Shown here: positions 1 through 8,806 of the stretch, piece after piece | Numbering within the stretch: position 1 is the stretch's first letter | Layout: each line of letters opens with the position of its first letter | Origin: Minicystis rosea | GTDB taxonomy: Bacteria; Myxococcota_A; Polyangia; Polyangiales; Polyangiaceae | NCBI GenBank assembly: GCA_001931535.1 | Contig: CP016211.1 | Coordinates: 62,001-126,000, forward strand | DNA: 64,000 nt | Direction: 5' to 3' | Position numbers and translations under genes: made by a program | The notes under the pieces: generated by a model | Databases searched by the model: none | The model's input: the letters and a program-made list of their open reading frames with translations, nothing else | What the model was told of the DNA's origin: nothing

Positions 1-12
1 CGCATCACCAGG

Positions 13-954
13 TCACTTCCTCGAGAAGAGCTCGTTCGCCTTCGCGTCCGCTCGACCCGTTGGCATGTCGAGGCCGAAGCGCGAGAAGATCGACGGGCAG
101 TCGGGCTGCATGGGCGAAGAGTGGCACTCCACGCCGGTGCCTTCCCCGATGACCTCGAACGTCGTCGTATCGTAGATGGGAGAGATGAAATCGAGACCCC
201 CGAGCAAGGGCGGCAGCTCGACGCGCACGGTGTCCGTCGCGAGATCGAAGGTCGAGAGCAACACCGCGGGTGTGTTGACGAAGTCGCAGGACGCGCGGTC
301 CTCGAGCGCGAGGCCATCGGCTGGGCCACAGTCACGACTACCGATGTGCACGTAGCCGTCGCCGGCGTGGCCGTTTCCGTCGTCCACCGTGAAGTTCATC
401 ACGAAATGCCGGTAGCCGGTGGCCCACGACCAATACATCTCGTTGAGCGGTGACGGTGCACCCTCGAGCGTGTTGTTGGCGATCGTCTCCTTCATCACGG
501 CTTGGGGAACCCCGATGTCGAACGCCACGGACGCGACGTGCTCGACCACGGTCTTTCCCGTGATGACGGTGTTCGTGCGCGCCGTTCCCTCGGCGAAGGC
601 AACGCCGGAGTCACCGCAGGTCCCCTCGGCGTTGCCGGTCAGATCGACGAGCGCGACCGACCCCGCCCCGCTCGTGTACTGGAAATCGTTTCTATCGAGC
701 GTGAGGGCGACCGACTGTCCATCGGCGTCCGTGAAGCGGATGTTGCTGACGTAGAACCGCAGGTCGCTCAGCCCGATGCTGTGCTTGCCTTCGGGACCGA
801 GCCCAGTGAGCGTGTCGGTACAACCGACCTCATTCCCATTCGCGGTCACCGCGAACCGCAGTGCGAAGGCGCTCGGCTCGGGCTCCGCGCAGCCGGAGAG
901 GACGAGAGCTGAAGATAGCAAGGCAGGCAGTAGAGCCGTGGTGGAGGAGCTCAT
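13..954 (-). CDS. MbnP-family copper-binding lipoprotein (four-Cys 'metallo-mystery pair' protein)
   Basis: 313 aa. The ATG at 954 is chosen over longer in-frame starts because AAGGA lies just upstream and the protein then begins with a signal sequence ending in the lipobox LVLSGC. The mature part has the features of the MbnP/TIGR04052-type family: a start like FALRF..TANG, the segment SDLRFYVSNIRF, a MYWSWATGYRHF motif, and four isolated Cys residues (EVGC, GTCGD, SRDCG, ASCDF). Family members bind copper and are paired with a di-haem peroxidase-like partner, MbnH, in the periplasm. The stop at 13 is followed on the same strand by in-frame start codons at 8 (GTG) and 5 (ATG), so the partner gene may begin at the window edge and run off it. 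Family call is firm; metal and partner are inferred. Confidence 0.85.
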   Translation of the reverse strand: MSSSTTALLPALLSSALVLSGCAEPEPSAFALRFAVTANGNEVGCTDTLTGLGPEGKHSIGLSDLRFYVSNIRFTDADGQSVALTLDRNDFQYTSGAGSVALVDLTGNAEGTCGDSGVAFAEGTARTNTVITGKTVVEHVASVAFDIGVPQAVMKETIANNTLEGAPSPLNEMYWSWATGYRHFVMNFTVDDGNGHAGDGYVHIGSRDCGPADGLALEDRASCDFVNTPAVLLSTFDLATDTVRVELPPLLGGLDFISPIYDTTTFEVIGEGTGVECHSSPMQPDCPSIFSRFGLDMPTGRADAKANELFSRK

Positions 955-1454
955 GGACGTTCCTTCTGGGGCGCTCCCGAGATCTCGAGAAGACCCCTTC
1001 GCCTCTCGGGAAAGCTGTTCGAACGGAGACGTTAGCGTACGAGCGAGAAACACGTATGCGTCATGTTGTCGCGCTCGCCGTGTGGATGGTGGCGACACGA
1101 CGCTTCGTGCAGTCCATAGGCTTCTCTTGGGGCGCTTTTCAAAGCACGGATACACCTCACGCCCTGTCGATGCGGACTCGGTGCGTACCTCATACAGGCA
1201 CGAGCACGGCAGGCGTGCGGCATCGTGACGCATTTCATTCCGTCTGCGTTGTGGCAGATGACTCGCGCGCGTCGCTCCGACCTCGACGTGCAGGGGCTCG
1301 CGATGGTCACGCCCGTGGGCGACTCGCTGTCGCGCTCACCATCATAGATGCGGTCGCGTCCTCGTCGTCATCGGATGGGGAAGGAAGGAAGCGTGCAGTG
1401 TTGTTGCCCATCTGTGACATGCGACGCAGTGTTCGACACGAAGGCTCCAAAGCC
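955..1454. other. Intergenic region between divergent mbnP-like and ytkA-like genes
   Basis: About 500 bases between two divergent lipoprotein genes. I see no convincing gene. Reading frames here lack a ribosome binding site and have no recognisable protein. It must hold both promoters, but I cannot place them with confidence. A weak GAAGG at 1440-1444 serves the downstream gene. Confidence 0.5.
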
Positions 1455-1892
1455 ATGCGTCTCCTCCGATTCGGCATGGGAGCTGTGATCGCCTCGTTCG
1501 CCATCGGCTGCGCCGGCGAGACGACCGGGGAGCAGGGCGGTGCGGAAGTTTTTCCCGCGACGCCGCTCATGAAGGTCACGAGTGATGAGGGCGCGCTCGA
1601 GCTCGAGGTTCGGACCGCTCCGGCGCAGCCCCCACACCGTGGGGTATCGACGATGGAGCTTCGCATCACGTCACCTGATGGGACGCCGGTGGATGGCCTC
1701 GATATCGATGTCGTGCCGTGGATGCCGACGATGGGGCATGGCTCATCGATTCGCCCCGCAACCGAGGCGAAGGGCGGCGGACGCTATGTCGTCTCGAATG
1801 TGGCGCTGTTCATGTCGGCCCGCTGGGACCTGCGCACGATCATCTCCGGCGCGGTGAGCGATCGAGCGCTCATCACCGTCCAGATTCAGTAG
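1455..1892 (+). CDS. YtkA/FixH-like domain lipoprotein
   Basis: 145 aa. The ATG at 1455 gives a typical lipoprotein signal (MRLLRFGMGAVIASF, lipobox AIGC) and has a weak GAAGG upstream; the frame is open far upstream but without a plausible start. The mature part is a single beta-rich domain with LELEVRTAP, STMELRITSPDGTPVDGL, an MPTMGHG motif and a GGRYVVSNVALFMSARWDLR segment. This is the pattern of YtkA-like/FixH-like domains (Pfam YtkA family), which often carry the M-x-x-MxH metal-like motif. It lies divergent from the MbnP-family gene and may belong to the same copper-related group; that link rests on proximity only. Confidence 0.75.
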   Translation: MRLLRFGMGAVIASFAIGCAGETTGEQGGAEVFPATPLMKVTSDEGALELEVRTAPAQPPHRGVSTMELRITSPDGTPVDGLDIDVVPWMPTMGHGSSIRPATEAKGGGRYVVSNVALFMSARWDLRTIISGAVSDRALITVQIQ

Positions 1893-1926
1893 CTCCGTGT
1901 GGCTGTTCTCGTGATGCGGATTGCGC

Positions 1927-1959
1927 GGGCCACCGGCCGCTCTCGCGGGCCGGCGGCCC
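1927..1959. terminator. Hairpin between convergent genes (possible bidirectional terminator)
   Basis: Arms 1927-1938 and 1948-1959 pair over 12 positions with one A/C mismatch around a 9-base loop. It lies in the 79-base gap between two genes that converge. There is no T-tract, so intrinsic termination is only a suggestion. Confidence 0.5.
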
Positions 1960-1971
1960 TGCGCTACATCT

Positions 1972-3375
1972 CTACATCCGGATCGCGAACCAGTTGCTGT
2001 TCGAGCGCGGCAACACCATCGCGAGGCCGGTGAGCGCATCGAAGTAGAGCCGCCGGTACACGTAGGCGCTGTTCTGCGGCGGCGAGCCGGCCATCACCGT
2101 CCGCTTCTGGGCGAGGCGCCACGGATCGGTCTTGGTCCCCGTGCCGCCCGTCGGCTCGAGGTCGAGCTCGAACATCGCGTTCAGGTCCTGCATTCGGTAG
2201 TTCCACCGGTAGATCTTGTGCTGCTTCGTGTGCAGGAACGCGGGCACCGTCTCCTGGGTCGTCGACTCGGTGAAGATGGCGGGGTCGCCTTCGACCACGA
2301 GATATTCGACCGCCTGAGAGTCGATGTTGTAGCGCCAGCCGTCATCCATCGACGTCGTGCCGCCCTCGGCGTTCTTCTTGTTGAACCCGTAGATCCAACG
2401 GTCGACTTTGACGAGGCTGATGCTGTTGGTCATCGGCACCTCGGTCATCGGCGTCTCGATCTCGAGGGTCTCGGGTTGGATCCGCATCAGGTGCGAGCGC
2501 CACCCGCCGCCGGCGTCGCCGGGGTTCAGCGTGACGAAGAATCGATCCGTGACGTCGTCGTAGAGCGCGACGGTGCCTTGTTGCAGCGGGACGTCGCCGT
2601 AGTGGAAATCGATGGCGAGGAGCTGCGGCCCGAACGGGTTCGCGTCGAAGTGACTCCACTTCTTCGCCGCGATGTCGAGCTCGGCATAGCCGAGGTAGAA
2701 GTAGCTGATGACGCCCTTCCGGATGGCGTGGGCCGCGTATTGGTGCGTGGAGGGGCGCGCGTCGAAGGGCGCCTTGTACGGGAGATCGAGCGGATCGGTG
2801 ACCGTGGAGGAGAAGTATCCGGGCGCGAGGCCGCTCGGATACACGAGCGGGCCGGGCGCCGTCCCGGGCCCGTCCGCGGCGTAGCTCGGCGGGTACGCGG
2901 AGACCGGCGTCGGATCCATGGCGAGGCGCCATTTCAGCGCGTGCAGGTCGAACTCCAAAACGGCGTTGCACGTTCCATCGCCGTGGCCCCCGCCGAAGAA
3001 GTAGGCCTTCATCGTCTCCGGGTCGAGCTCGGGGTCGGCATACGCATCGACGATGGACGAGATGGGGCCAGTGCCGTTGTACCCCTGCGCCGGGATGTTG
3101 GCGTTCGCCCAGGCCAGGTATTCGGTGTTGGGTAGCTCGACCCAGGTCCGCAGCGGGATCGCGGCTGCCCAGGCCGGCACGTTCGGATCGGTTCCGCCCG
3201 TTCCCACGTTGCCGCCGCCGCCATGGTTGCCGCCGGTACCACCGCCGCCCGAGCCACCTTGCGACATGCCGGTGCTGGTGCTGGTGCCCCCGGTGCCGGT
3301 GCTCGTGGCGTTCGAGGAGGAGCACCCGGCGATGCCGAGCGTGAGGAGAAGCAGCTTCGAGAACAGACGATGCAT
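1972..3375 (-). CDS. Secreted lipoprotein with kelch-like repeats
   Basis: 467 aa from the ATG at 3375, which has AGAGG about 8 bases upstream; the longer frame to 3675 has no signal sequence in front. The signal MHRLFSKLLLLTLGIAGC ends in a lipobox and is followed by a 50-residue Gly/Ser/Thr linker (GTGGTSTSTG, GGGGTGG). The rest is beta-rich, with a motif YFFGGGHGDGTCNAVLEFDL followed by LKWRL. This Gly-Gly-Gly-His / E-x-D-L / W pattern is typical of bacterial kelch or galactose-oxidase-like propellers. No catalytic residues can be assigned. Likely a surface protein of unknown substrate. Confidence 0.65.
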   Translation of the reverse strand: MHRLFSKLLLLTLGIAGCSSSNATSTGTGGTSTSTGMSQGGSGGGGTGGNHGGGGNVGTGGTDPNVPAWAAAIPLRTWVELPNTEYLAWANANIPAQGYNGTGPISSIVDAYADPELDPETMKAYFFGGGHGDGTCNAVLEFDLHALKWRLAMDPTPVSAYPPSYAADGPGTAPGPLVYPSGLAPGYFSSTVTDPLDLPYKAPFDARPSTHQYAAHAIRKGVISYFYLGYAELDIAAKKWSHFDANPFGPQLLAIDFHYGDVPLQQGTVALYDDVTDRFFVTLNPGDAGGGWRSHLMRIQPETLEIETPMTEVPMTNSISLVKVDRWIYGFNKKNAEGGTTSMDDGWRYNIDSQAVEYLVVEGDPAIFTESTTQETVPAFLHTKQHKIYRWNYRMQDLNAMFELDLEPTGGTGTKTDPWRLAQKRTVMAGSPPQNSAYVYRRLYFDALTGLAMVLPRSNSNWFAIRM

Positions 3376-3545
3376 GACGGGGGACCTCTCGACTTCAGCG
3401 CGATGTTCGATGCGCGGCGATCGCGGTGCGGCGTGGAGCGCTCGGCGGCACGACACTGAGACAAGGCACAATGGGCGGCCAGCCTCATGGCAACGCGCGC
3501 GCCACGAGACGGCGCGCGGGAGCTCCGCGTGCAGGCGGCCGCGAC

Positions 3546-3594
3546 GGGACATGCGTGTCCCGTCGAAAGGGAGAGGTTGGGACGTCGATGTCCC
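3546..3594. promoter_or_regulatory. Tandem palindromes GGGACR-N4-TGTCCC, 33 bases apart
   Basis: Two copies of the same dyad, GGGACA-TGCG-TGTCCC at 3546-3561 and GGGACG-TCGA-TGTCCC at 3579-3594. The first extends to a perfect 10-base stem at 3542-3565. The spacing of 33 bases is close to three helical turns, so two bound dimers would face the same side. They lie in the 529-base region between the minus-strand lipoprotein gene (start 3375) and the plus-strand DGPF gene (start 3905). Apart from these sites and the -35-like element, I see no gene in this gap. The binding regulator is unknown. Confidence 0.6.
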
Positions 3595-3821
3595 ATCGTT
3601 CTGCGGTGCCGCGAGGCCGTCGAGTCGTCGCTTGCGTCCGGGAGGACGAGGCCGAGATACGCTGGTGAGCCCCATGCATCTCGACGACGCGGAGGGACAG
3701 CCGACCGGACGTGGTCAGGGAAGGCAAGCCCGGCGCTCTCGGCTCTCCTGATGGTTCCATCCCGATCTGCGGCGGACCCGACGGACCTTCCGCGACGAGT
3801 TGGAAAAAAGATCGAACCCCC

Positions 3822-3827
3822 TGTCGA
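3822..3827 (+). promoter_or_regulatory. Possible ECF42-type -35 element (TGTCGA)
   Basis: TGTCGA lies 78 bases upstream of the DGPF gene. From memory, TGTCGA is the -35 consensus of promoters used by ECF42 sigma factors, which control their neighbouring DGPF genes. CGT-containing -10 candidates follow at 3841 and 3848, but neither spacing nor sequence is clean. Confidence 0.4.
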
Positions 3828-3904
3828 TCCCAGCCGCCCTCGTTTGTCGTGGGGGACAGGGCGGCGCCGATCAGGGCGCCGCGTGACCCAGGAGACCAGA
3901 CCCG

Positions 3905-4255
3905 ATGCAGTACATGATCCTCATCTATGACGACGAGTCCGTGTGGGCGAACATGCCCGAGGCCCAGTCGGGGCAGCTCTTCGGCGAGTACCGGACCTAC
4001 ACGGAGGAGATGGCGAAGGCCGGCGTCCTCCGCAGCGGGGACGCGCTGAAGCCCGTCGCCACGGCCACCACGGTGCGCGTGCGGGAAGGGAAGACGCTGA
4101 CGACCGACGGGCCCTTCGCCGAGACCAAGGAGCAGCTCGGCGGCTACTACCTCATCGACGTCCCGAACCTGGAGGAGGCGCTCAAGTGGGCCGCGAAGTG
4201 CCCGAGCGCCAAGATCGGGTCCATCGAGGTGCGGCCGGTGATGGTGTTCTCGTGA
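3905..4255 (+). CDS. DGPF-domain (YCII-related) protein
   Basis: 116 aa, full length for the family. It begins MQYMILIYDD and carries the diagnostic motif DGPFAETKEQLGGYY followed by the helix EEALKWAAKCP and the closing strand IEVRPVM. AGGAG at 3890-3894 precedes the ATG. DGPF proteins have the YCII-like ferredoxin fold; their biochemical role is not established, but they are the standard genomic partner of ECF42 sigma factors, as here, where the sigma gene starts 144 bases downstream on the same strand. Co-transcription and control by that sigma factor are inferred. Confidence 0.92.
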   Translation: MQYMILIYDDESVWANMPEAQSGQLFGEYRTYTEEMAKAGVLRSGDALKPVATATTVRVREGKTLTTDGPFAETKEQLGGYYLIDVPNLEEALKWAAKCPSAKIGSIEVRPVMVFS

Positions 4256-4399
4256 CGGAGGCCTGGAGCCCGGCCGACACGGGTCGGGCTCCGGGCACCT
4301 CCCGCCCGTGACGGGGTCGGGGCCGGCGCGCGCGGGCGCGGTGGTCTCGGCTCCCGGCGTGGTACGGTCGCCCGCGGCGCGCGATGGTGCGCGCGCGCC

Positions 4400-5707
4400 G
4401 TGGGAGACATGCGACCCGAGGCAGCCATCGAGCGGGTGTTCCGACACGAGGGCGGCCGCGTCCTCGCAAGTTTGATCCGGCGCTGCGGGGGCGACTTCGA
4501 GCTGGCACAGGACGCCTTGCAGGACGCGTACGCCCAGGCGCTCGCGGTTTGGCCCGCGTCCGGCATGCCGGAGCGGCCCGCGGCGTGGCTCACCACGACG
4601 GCGCACAACCGGCTGCGCAACCTCGTGCGGAGGCAGGGCGCATCGCCGGTCGTCGCGCAGGAGCTGCCGGACGTCGCGGCGCCCGAGGGGACCGGCCTCG
4701 AAGAGATGCTCGCCGCGCTGCACCTGCCCGACGATCGCCTGCGGCTCATCTTCACCTGCTGTCACCCCGCGCTCTCCCGCGAGGCGCAGGTGGCGCTCGC
4801 CCTGCGCACGCTCTCGGGCCTGTCGACGGCCGAGATCGCGCGGGCCTTCCTGGAGAGCGAGGCGACGACGGCGCAGCGCCTCGTGCGCGCCAAGCGCAAG
4901 ATCCGGGAGGCGAAGATCCCCTACGCCGTGCCCGCGCCCGAGGACCTGCCCGAGCGGCTCGAAGGCGTGCTCGCGGTGGTGTACCTCGTGTTCAACGAAG
5001 GGTACGTGGCCTCCTCGGGAGAGGGCCTGGTGCGCGCGGACCTCGCGTCGGAGGCGGTGGCGCTCGGCCGGCTCCTCGTGGAGCTGCTGCCCGAGGAAGG
5101 GGAGGTGCTCGGCCTCGCCGCGTTGATGCTGCTCCACGACGCGCGGCGCGCGGCGCGCACCGGCCCCGACGGGGAGCTGGTGACGCTGGAGGATCAGGAT
5201 CGATCGCGCTGGGATCGAGCCGCCATCGCCGAGGGGCTCGCGCTCCTCGACCGGGCGATGGCGCTGCGGAGGGCACACGGCGCCGCGTCGCCGGAGGGCG
5301 CGCGGGCGCCGATGCCGGCGGCGCCATACCAGATCCAGGCGGCGATCGCGGCCCTCCACGCTCAGGCCCCGACCGCGCAGGCCACGGACTGGCGCCAGAT
5401 CGCGGCGCTCTACGCGGCGCTCCTGCGGGTGGCTCGCACGCCCGTGGTGGAGCTGAACGCCGCTGCCGCCGTGGCCATGGCCGGAGCGATGGAGCAGGGC
5501 CTGGCCTGGCTCGAACGGCTGGCGCAACGGCCGGAGCTCGAGGGGTACCACCTCTTGCCCGCGGCGCGGGCGGACCTGCTGCGGCGCGCGCAGCGGTGGG
5601 ACGAGGCCAGGGAGGCTTACCGGGCGGCGATCGCGCTCACGACGAACGCACAGGAGAGCGCGTACCTGACGCGGCGGTTGCGGGAGCTGCCGCCGGTGGG
5701 AGGATGA
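4400..5707 (+). CDS. ECF42-group RNA polymerase sigma factor with C-terminal extension
   Basis: 435 aa. The sigma-2 region is at residues 8-80 ([37 protein letters not shown]) and the sigma-4 region at about 105-170 ([39 protein letters not shown]). A further 260 residues with helical hairpins follow (VYLVFNEGY, DPAxL-like, [30 protein letters not shown]). This long SnoaL-free extension and the FTCCHPAL motif mark the ECF42 group, in which the C-terminal domain is thought to tune activity in place of an anti-sigma factor. The start is uncertain: GTG 4400 or ATG 4409, both close to GGGAG at 4402-4406. Its partner DGPF gene lies just upstream. Confidence 0.92.
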   Translation: MGDMRPEAAIERVFRHEGGRVLASLIRRCGGDFELAQDALQDAYAQALAVWPASGMPERPAAWLTTTAHNRLRNLVRRQGASPVVAQELPDVAAPEGTGLEEMLAALHLPDDRLRLIFTCCHPALSREAQVALALRTLSGLSTAEIARAFLESEATTAQRLVRAKRKIREAKIPYAVPAPEDLPERLEGVLAVVYLVFNEGYVASSGEGLVRADLASEAVALGRLLVELLPEEGEVLGLAALMLLHDARRAARTGPDGELVTLEDQDRSRWDRAAIAEGLALLDRAMALRRAHGAASPEGARAPMPAAPYQIQAAIAALHAQAPTAQATDWRQIAALYAALLRVARTPVVELNAAAAVAMAGAMEQGLAWLERLAQRPELEGYHLLPAARADLLRRAQRWDEAREAYRAAIALTTNAQESAYLTRRLRELPPVGG

Positions 5708-5756
5708 GATCGTCGATCCTCGGGAGCGCTCGTTGGCACGGGTGAACATGAAGCTC

Positions 5757-5796
5757 GGCGCGCGCTCGGTCGCGGAGACCGCGAGCGAGGCGCGCC
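5757..5796. terminator. Long hairpin between convergent genes
   Basis: The stretch 5757-5796 folds into a stem of about 16 pairs with one mismatch and one bulge around an AGA loop. It sits in the 114-base gap between the plus-strand sigma factor gene and the minus-strand phospholipase-like gene, so it could end transcripts from both sides. No T-tract follows. Confidence 0.5.
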
Positions 5797-5821
5797 GCGC
5801 GGGTTCATCGATGGTTTGGGA

Positions 5822-6867
5822 TCACGGGTCCGCGGAGCTGAGCTGGCTGCCAGTGTCGTAGCAGCTCACGGCGTCGTAGTCGGTCCCCGAGGTGCCGAGG
5901 AGGCGTTGGCGCGCGAACCCCGACGGGCAGGCGAAGGTGCCTGTCACGGGATCCGGCACGGGCGCGCCGTCCACATAGCCGAACATGCCGCCGAAGCGGA
6001 GCGACGTCCCAAGGGCCGAGTGCGTGCGATAGCAGACGTGCATCGCCCGATCCACGTTGATCGTGTCGAGGACGCGCTGATCGATGTACCCCGAGGGGCA
6101 AGACATGGTCCCGGTGATGGGGTTGTTGGCGTGCACGCCGCCGTCGACGTAGCCGTAGCCGCCGCCGTAGTCGTAGAGCGGATCGCGGCCGGCGACGTGC
6201 GGGCGATAGCAATACCACACCGGCCAATCGCTGTTGGTGGTGCCGAGGACCTGATACGATTGATATCCGCTCGGGCAGGAGAGCGCGCTCGTGGCGGGAT
6301 TGACCGCCGGAGCGCCGCCGTCGACGTAGCCGTACGCGCCGCCGAAATCGAGCTCTTTGCCCATGCCCACGCAGGCGTAAAGCTCGTAGTCGAGGCCCGA
6401 GGTGCCGAGGAGCTTGGTGGTGCGGTATCCGGCCGGGCACGCGGACGTGCCGGTGAGCGGGTTCGACGTGGGCGCGGCGTTCACCCAACCGAACATGCCT
6501 CCGAATTGATATTCCGGCTCCTGCCCGAGCGTGTGCTGCTTGTAACAAACGTGTACGGGAGCGTCGACATTGCTCGTGCCCAGCACCCTTTGATCGATGT
6601 AGCCCGCGGGGCACGAGGCCTGGTTGGTGATGGGGTTCTTGAGGGTCGTGGTGCTGTTGATCGTGCCGTAGGCGCCGCCGTAATCGAGGGCGGGATCACG
6701 GCCCGGCTGGTGCGGGCGATAGCAATACCAGATCGACCAATCGCTGTTGGTGGTGCCGAGGACCAGATGCGCTTGATATCCGCTCGGGCAGGAGAGCGCG
6801 CCCGTGGCGGGATTGACCACCTGGACGCCGTTGTCGACGTAGCCAAATGCTCCGCCGAAATCGAGAG
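5822..6867 (-). repeat. Six-module coding repeat arranged as (ABC)x2
   Basis: The C-terminal third of the phospholipase-like gene is six modules in a higher-order pattern. Modules 1-3 (about 6352-6867) and 4-6 (5822-6351) match in order: types A (YCYRPH..GRDP), B (GYIDQRVL..NVD) and C (GGMFG, LLGTSG.DY). Modules 1 and 4 are nearly identical in DNA over the stretch coding LSCPSGYQ and VLGTTNSDW. This shows duplication of a three-module block. Confidence 0.85.
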
Positions 6868-8806
6868 ACGTGGTCGTGGTGTCGGCGAGGCGCTTCAGCG
6901 CTGCGCCGGGCTGGTTGAAGTTCTCGTTGGCCCACACCACGCCGCCGAGCGAAACGGCAATCCCGCGCGGCTCGGATTGCCCAGTGGCGATCACGGAGAG
7001 TGGATTGAGAGGCTCCTTCTTCACCACCGTGCCCAGGCCCGCGTCGGTCCAGTACACGGCGAGCGGGCCGACCGCGATGTCGACCGCGTTGGCCTGGTTT
7101 CCGGCCACCAGCGTGACTTGCCACGTGCCGCCGCTCTTCGTCGCGCGCTTGATGTCCTTGGTGACGAGATCGGTGAAGTAGACCTCTCCGGGGGCGATGG
7201 CCACGGCCGTCGGGGAGGTGCCGGTGGCATCGTAGATGGGCTCCACCGTGCCTTGCAGCGAGGCCTTGGTCACGTGACCCACGCTCGGGGAAGCGCTTCT
7301 CGATGTCCAATAGACGCCCGAGGCGTCGGCGGCGAGGCCGGAGTTGAAGCTCTGTTGCGATGCGATCACGACGGGCGTGCCGGAGCCACCGGGCAACCCG
7401 ATCAAGCTGCCGTCACCCACGTTGGTCCAATACACGTGGTGGTTCGTCGGGTCGACCGCGATGCGGGTCGGCTGACTCTGGGTCTGCGCGAGCGTCACCG
7501 TGCTCCCGCCCGCGATGGGGACCTTGCGCACCACACCGGAGTCGTACGAGGCCCAGTAAACCGCGGTGTCGTCGACAGCGAGGTAGTAGACGCCCGTCTG
7601 GCCCGACGCGAGGAGCGTCGGTGATCCGCCGGCCACCGGTTGTTTCCACACCGACTGGGTCGGGGAGCCGGATGCGTAATACACGTTGACGGTGTCGGCG
7701 GTGAAGGCGACCCACGGCGTGAGGCCGCCCATCAGCGTGGTGGGAGTGGGAGGCGCCGGGGCCGGGGGGGCGAGCGCGTTGAAGAAGGTCCAGAGGTACT
7801 GCGCGGTCGACTTCTGCGCAGCGACGAGGGCCAAGCCCGTCACCGGACCGACGTCGTATTCGCTGTTTTTGGTGGCCCAGCACGTGTTGGCTTCCATGGC
7901 GATTTCCCAATAGGGGAGATCCATCGTCCAGCTCGGCTCCCAACAACAGGCCTCTCTCCAGCAGGATGTGGTCGCTTTCGATACGAGGAGATCGCTGAGC
8001 GGTTTGGCGTACTCGGCCGCGGTGTGGAGGACCGTTGCGGCGCCGTCGGCGGCGACCGGATTCGCCGCCGGATACCCGAGCGCCCGGCTGTCGCACGACG
8101 CGTCCCAGTCCGCGCAGCCGTATCCAGACTGGATGGCCATGACGTGCGTTTCGTAACGCGAATGATAGAGGATCGGAATGTTCTCTCCCGTGAAGTTCGC
8201 CGCGTGCATCGGCTGCGTGGCGTCGGTCATGTAGTGAAGGGAGAGGCCGAGCTCGTAGCATGCCGACGTGACGCATCCGCCGCTGCCCGCGGGGTGATTC
8301 TGGCACTCGCTCGAGCTCGGGTTGGACCAGTTGCCGTGGGTCGCGTACTCCACCGCGTTGTTGAAATGAGCGATGGCTTCGGTGAGGGCCGTAGGCGAGG
8401 TCTCACCCTTGTAGTTCTCGCCCGTGTCCGGATCGTAGAAGTGCGACTTCCATCCATCGCTGAAGGTGCCTCCGTTGTCGTAGATGGAGAGCCAGTCCGC
8501 GTCGTAGAGCCCTTGTTGCCAGAGGCTGCGGCAGGGGTCCGACTGGAACATGGGGAGATATGCGAGGGTGGAGGCGTCGCGCGGCTCGGTCGGGCTCTGG
8601 TGACGCGCGAGGATGCCGAGCGCCTGATTGACGATCCAGAGGTGGGTGCTGTCGTTTTGGTCCGTCACCGACTCGGCGTCCCACTGCGGCTCCACCTCCG
8701 GCGCCGCAGGGAGCTCGACGTCGTCCCCGGGCGCTTGCCCGCATCCTACGAAGACTCCCGTGACGACCCCGCAGAGCGCGAGTCTCGTCTTCATCGATCG
8801 TTTCAT
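5822..8806 (-). CDS. Secreted zinc-phospholipase-C-like protein with propeller and six C-terminal repeat modules
   Basis: 994 aa. The ATG at 8806 follows AGGAG; the signal ends in a lipobox-like VFVGC. Residues about 40-340 resemble zinc-dependent phospholipase C (Clostridium alpha-toxin N-domain): THLWIVNQALGIL, DADW, SHFYDPDTGENY, and the zinc-site helix LSLHYMTDATQPMHAANFT followed by YHSRYETHV. Residues about 360-640 are LDL-receptor-B/NHL-like propeller repeats (YWASYDSGVVRKVPIAGG, VYWTNVGDGSLIGL). Residues about 647-994 are six modules of some 58 residues, each with FGG-x-[YF]GY[VI], NP-[AVIL]-T, CP[AS]GY and a late CY. Similar modules are of unknown function and may bind glycans or lipids. 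A PLC-like activity on host or prey membranes is plausible; substrate unknown. Confidence 0.8.
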   Translation of the reverse strand: MKRSMKTRLALCGVVTGVFVGCGQAPGDDVELPAAPEVEPQWDAESVTDQNDSTHLWIVNQALGILARHQSPTEPRDASTLAYLPMFQSDPCRSLWQQGLYDADWLSIYDNGGTFSDGWKSHFYDPDTGENYKGETSPTALTEAIAHFNNAVEYATHGNWSNPSSSECQNHPAGSGGCVTSACYELGLSLHYMTDATQPMHAANFTGENIPILYHSRYETHVMAIQSGYGCADWDASCDSRALGYPAANPVAADGAATVLHTAAEYAKPLSDLLVSKATTSCWREACCWEPSWTMDLPYWEIAMEANTCWATKNSEYDVGPVTGLALVAAQKSTAQYLWTFFNALAPPAPAPPTPTTLMGGLTPWVAFTADTVNVYYASGSPTQSVWKQPVAGGSPTLLASGQTGVYYLAVDDTAVYWASYDSGVVRKVPIAGGSTVTLAQTQSQPTRIAVDPTNHHVYWTNVGDGSLIGLPGGSGTPVVIASQQSFNSGLAADASGVYWTSRSASPSVGHVTKASLQGTVEPIYDATGTSPTAVAIAPGEVYFTDLVTKDIKRATKSGGTWQVTLVAGNQANAVDIAVGPLAVYWTDAGLGTVVKKEPLNPLSVIATGQSEPRGIAVSLGGVVWANENFNQPGAALKRLADTTTTSLDFGGAFGYVDNGVQVVNPATGALSCPSGYQAHLVLGTTNSDWSIWYCYRPHQPGRDPALDYGGAYGTINSTTTLKNPITNQASCPAGYIDQRVLGTSNVDAPVHVCYKQHTLGQEPEYQFGGMFGWVNAAPTSNPLTGTSACPAGYRTTKLLGTSGLDYELYACVGMGKELDFGGAYGYVDGGAPAVNPATSALSCPSGYQSYQVLGTTNSDWPVWYCYRPHVAGRDPLYDYGGGYGYVDGGVHANNPITGTMSCPSGYIDQRVLDTINVDRAMHVCYRTHSALGTSLRFGGMFGYVDGAPVPDPVTGTFACPSGFARQRLLGTSGTDYDAVSCYDTGSQLSSADP

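Noticed and set aside
3485..5749. Minus-strand frame of about 750 codons over the DGPF/ECF42 genes
   Set aside because: Antisense to two genes of certain identity; composition is Arg-rich shadow sequence.
5816..7624. Plus-strand frame opposite the phospholipase-like repeats
   Set aside because: Its apparent repeats mirror the real repeats on the other strand; no ribosome binding site.
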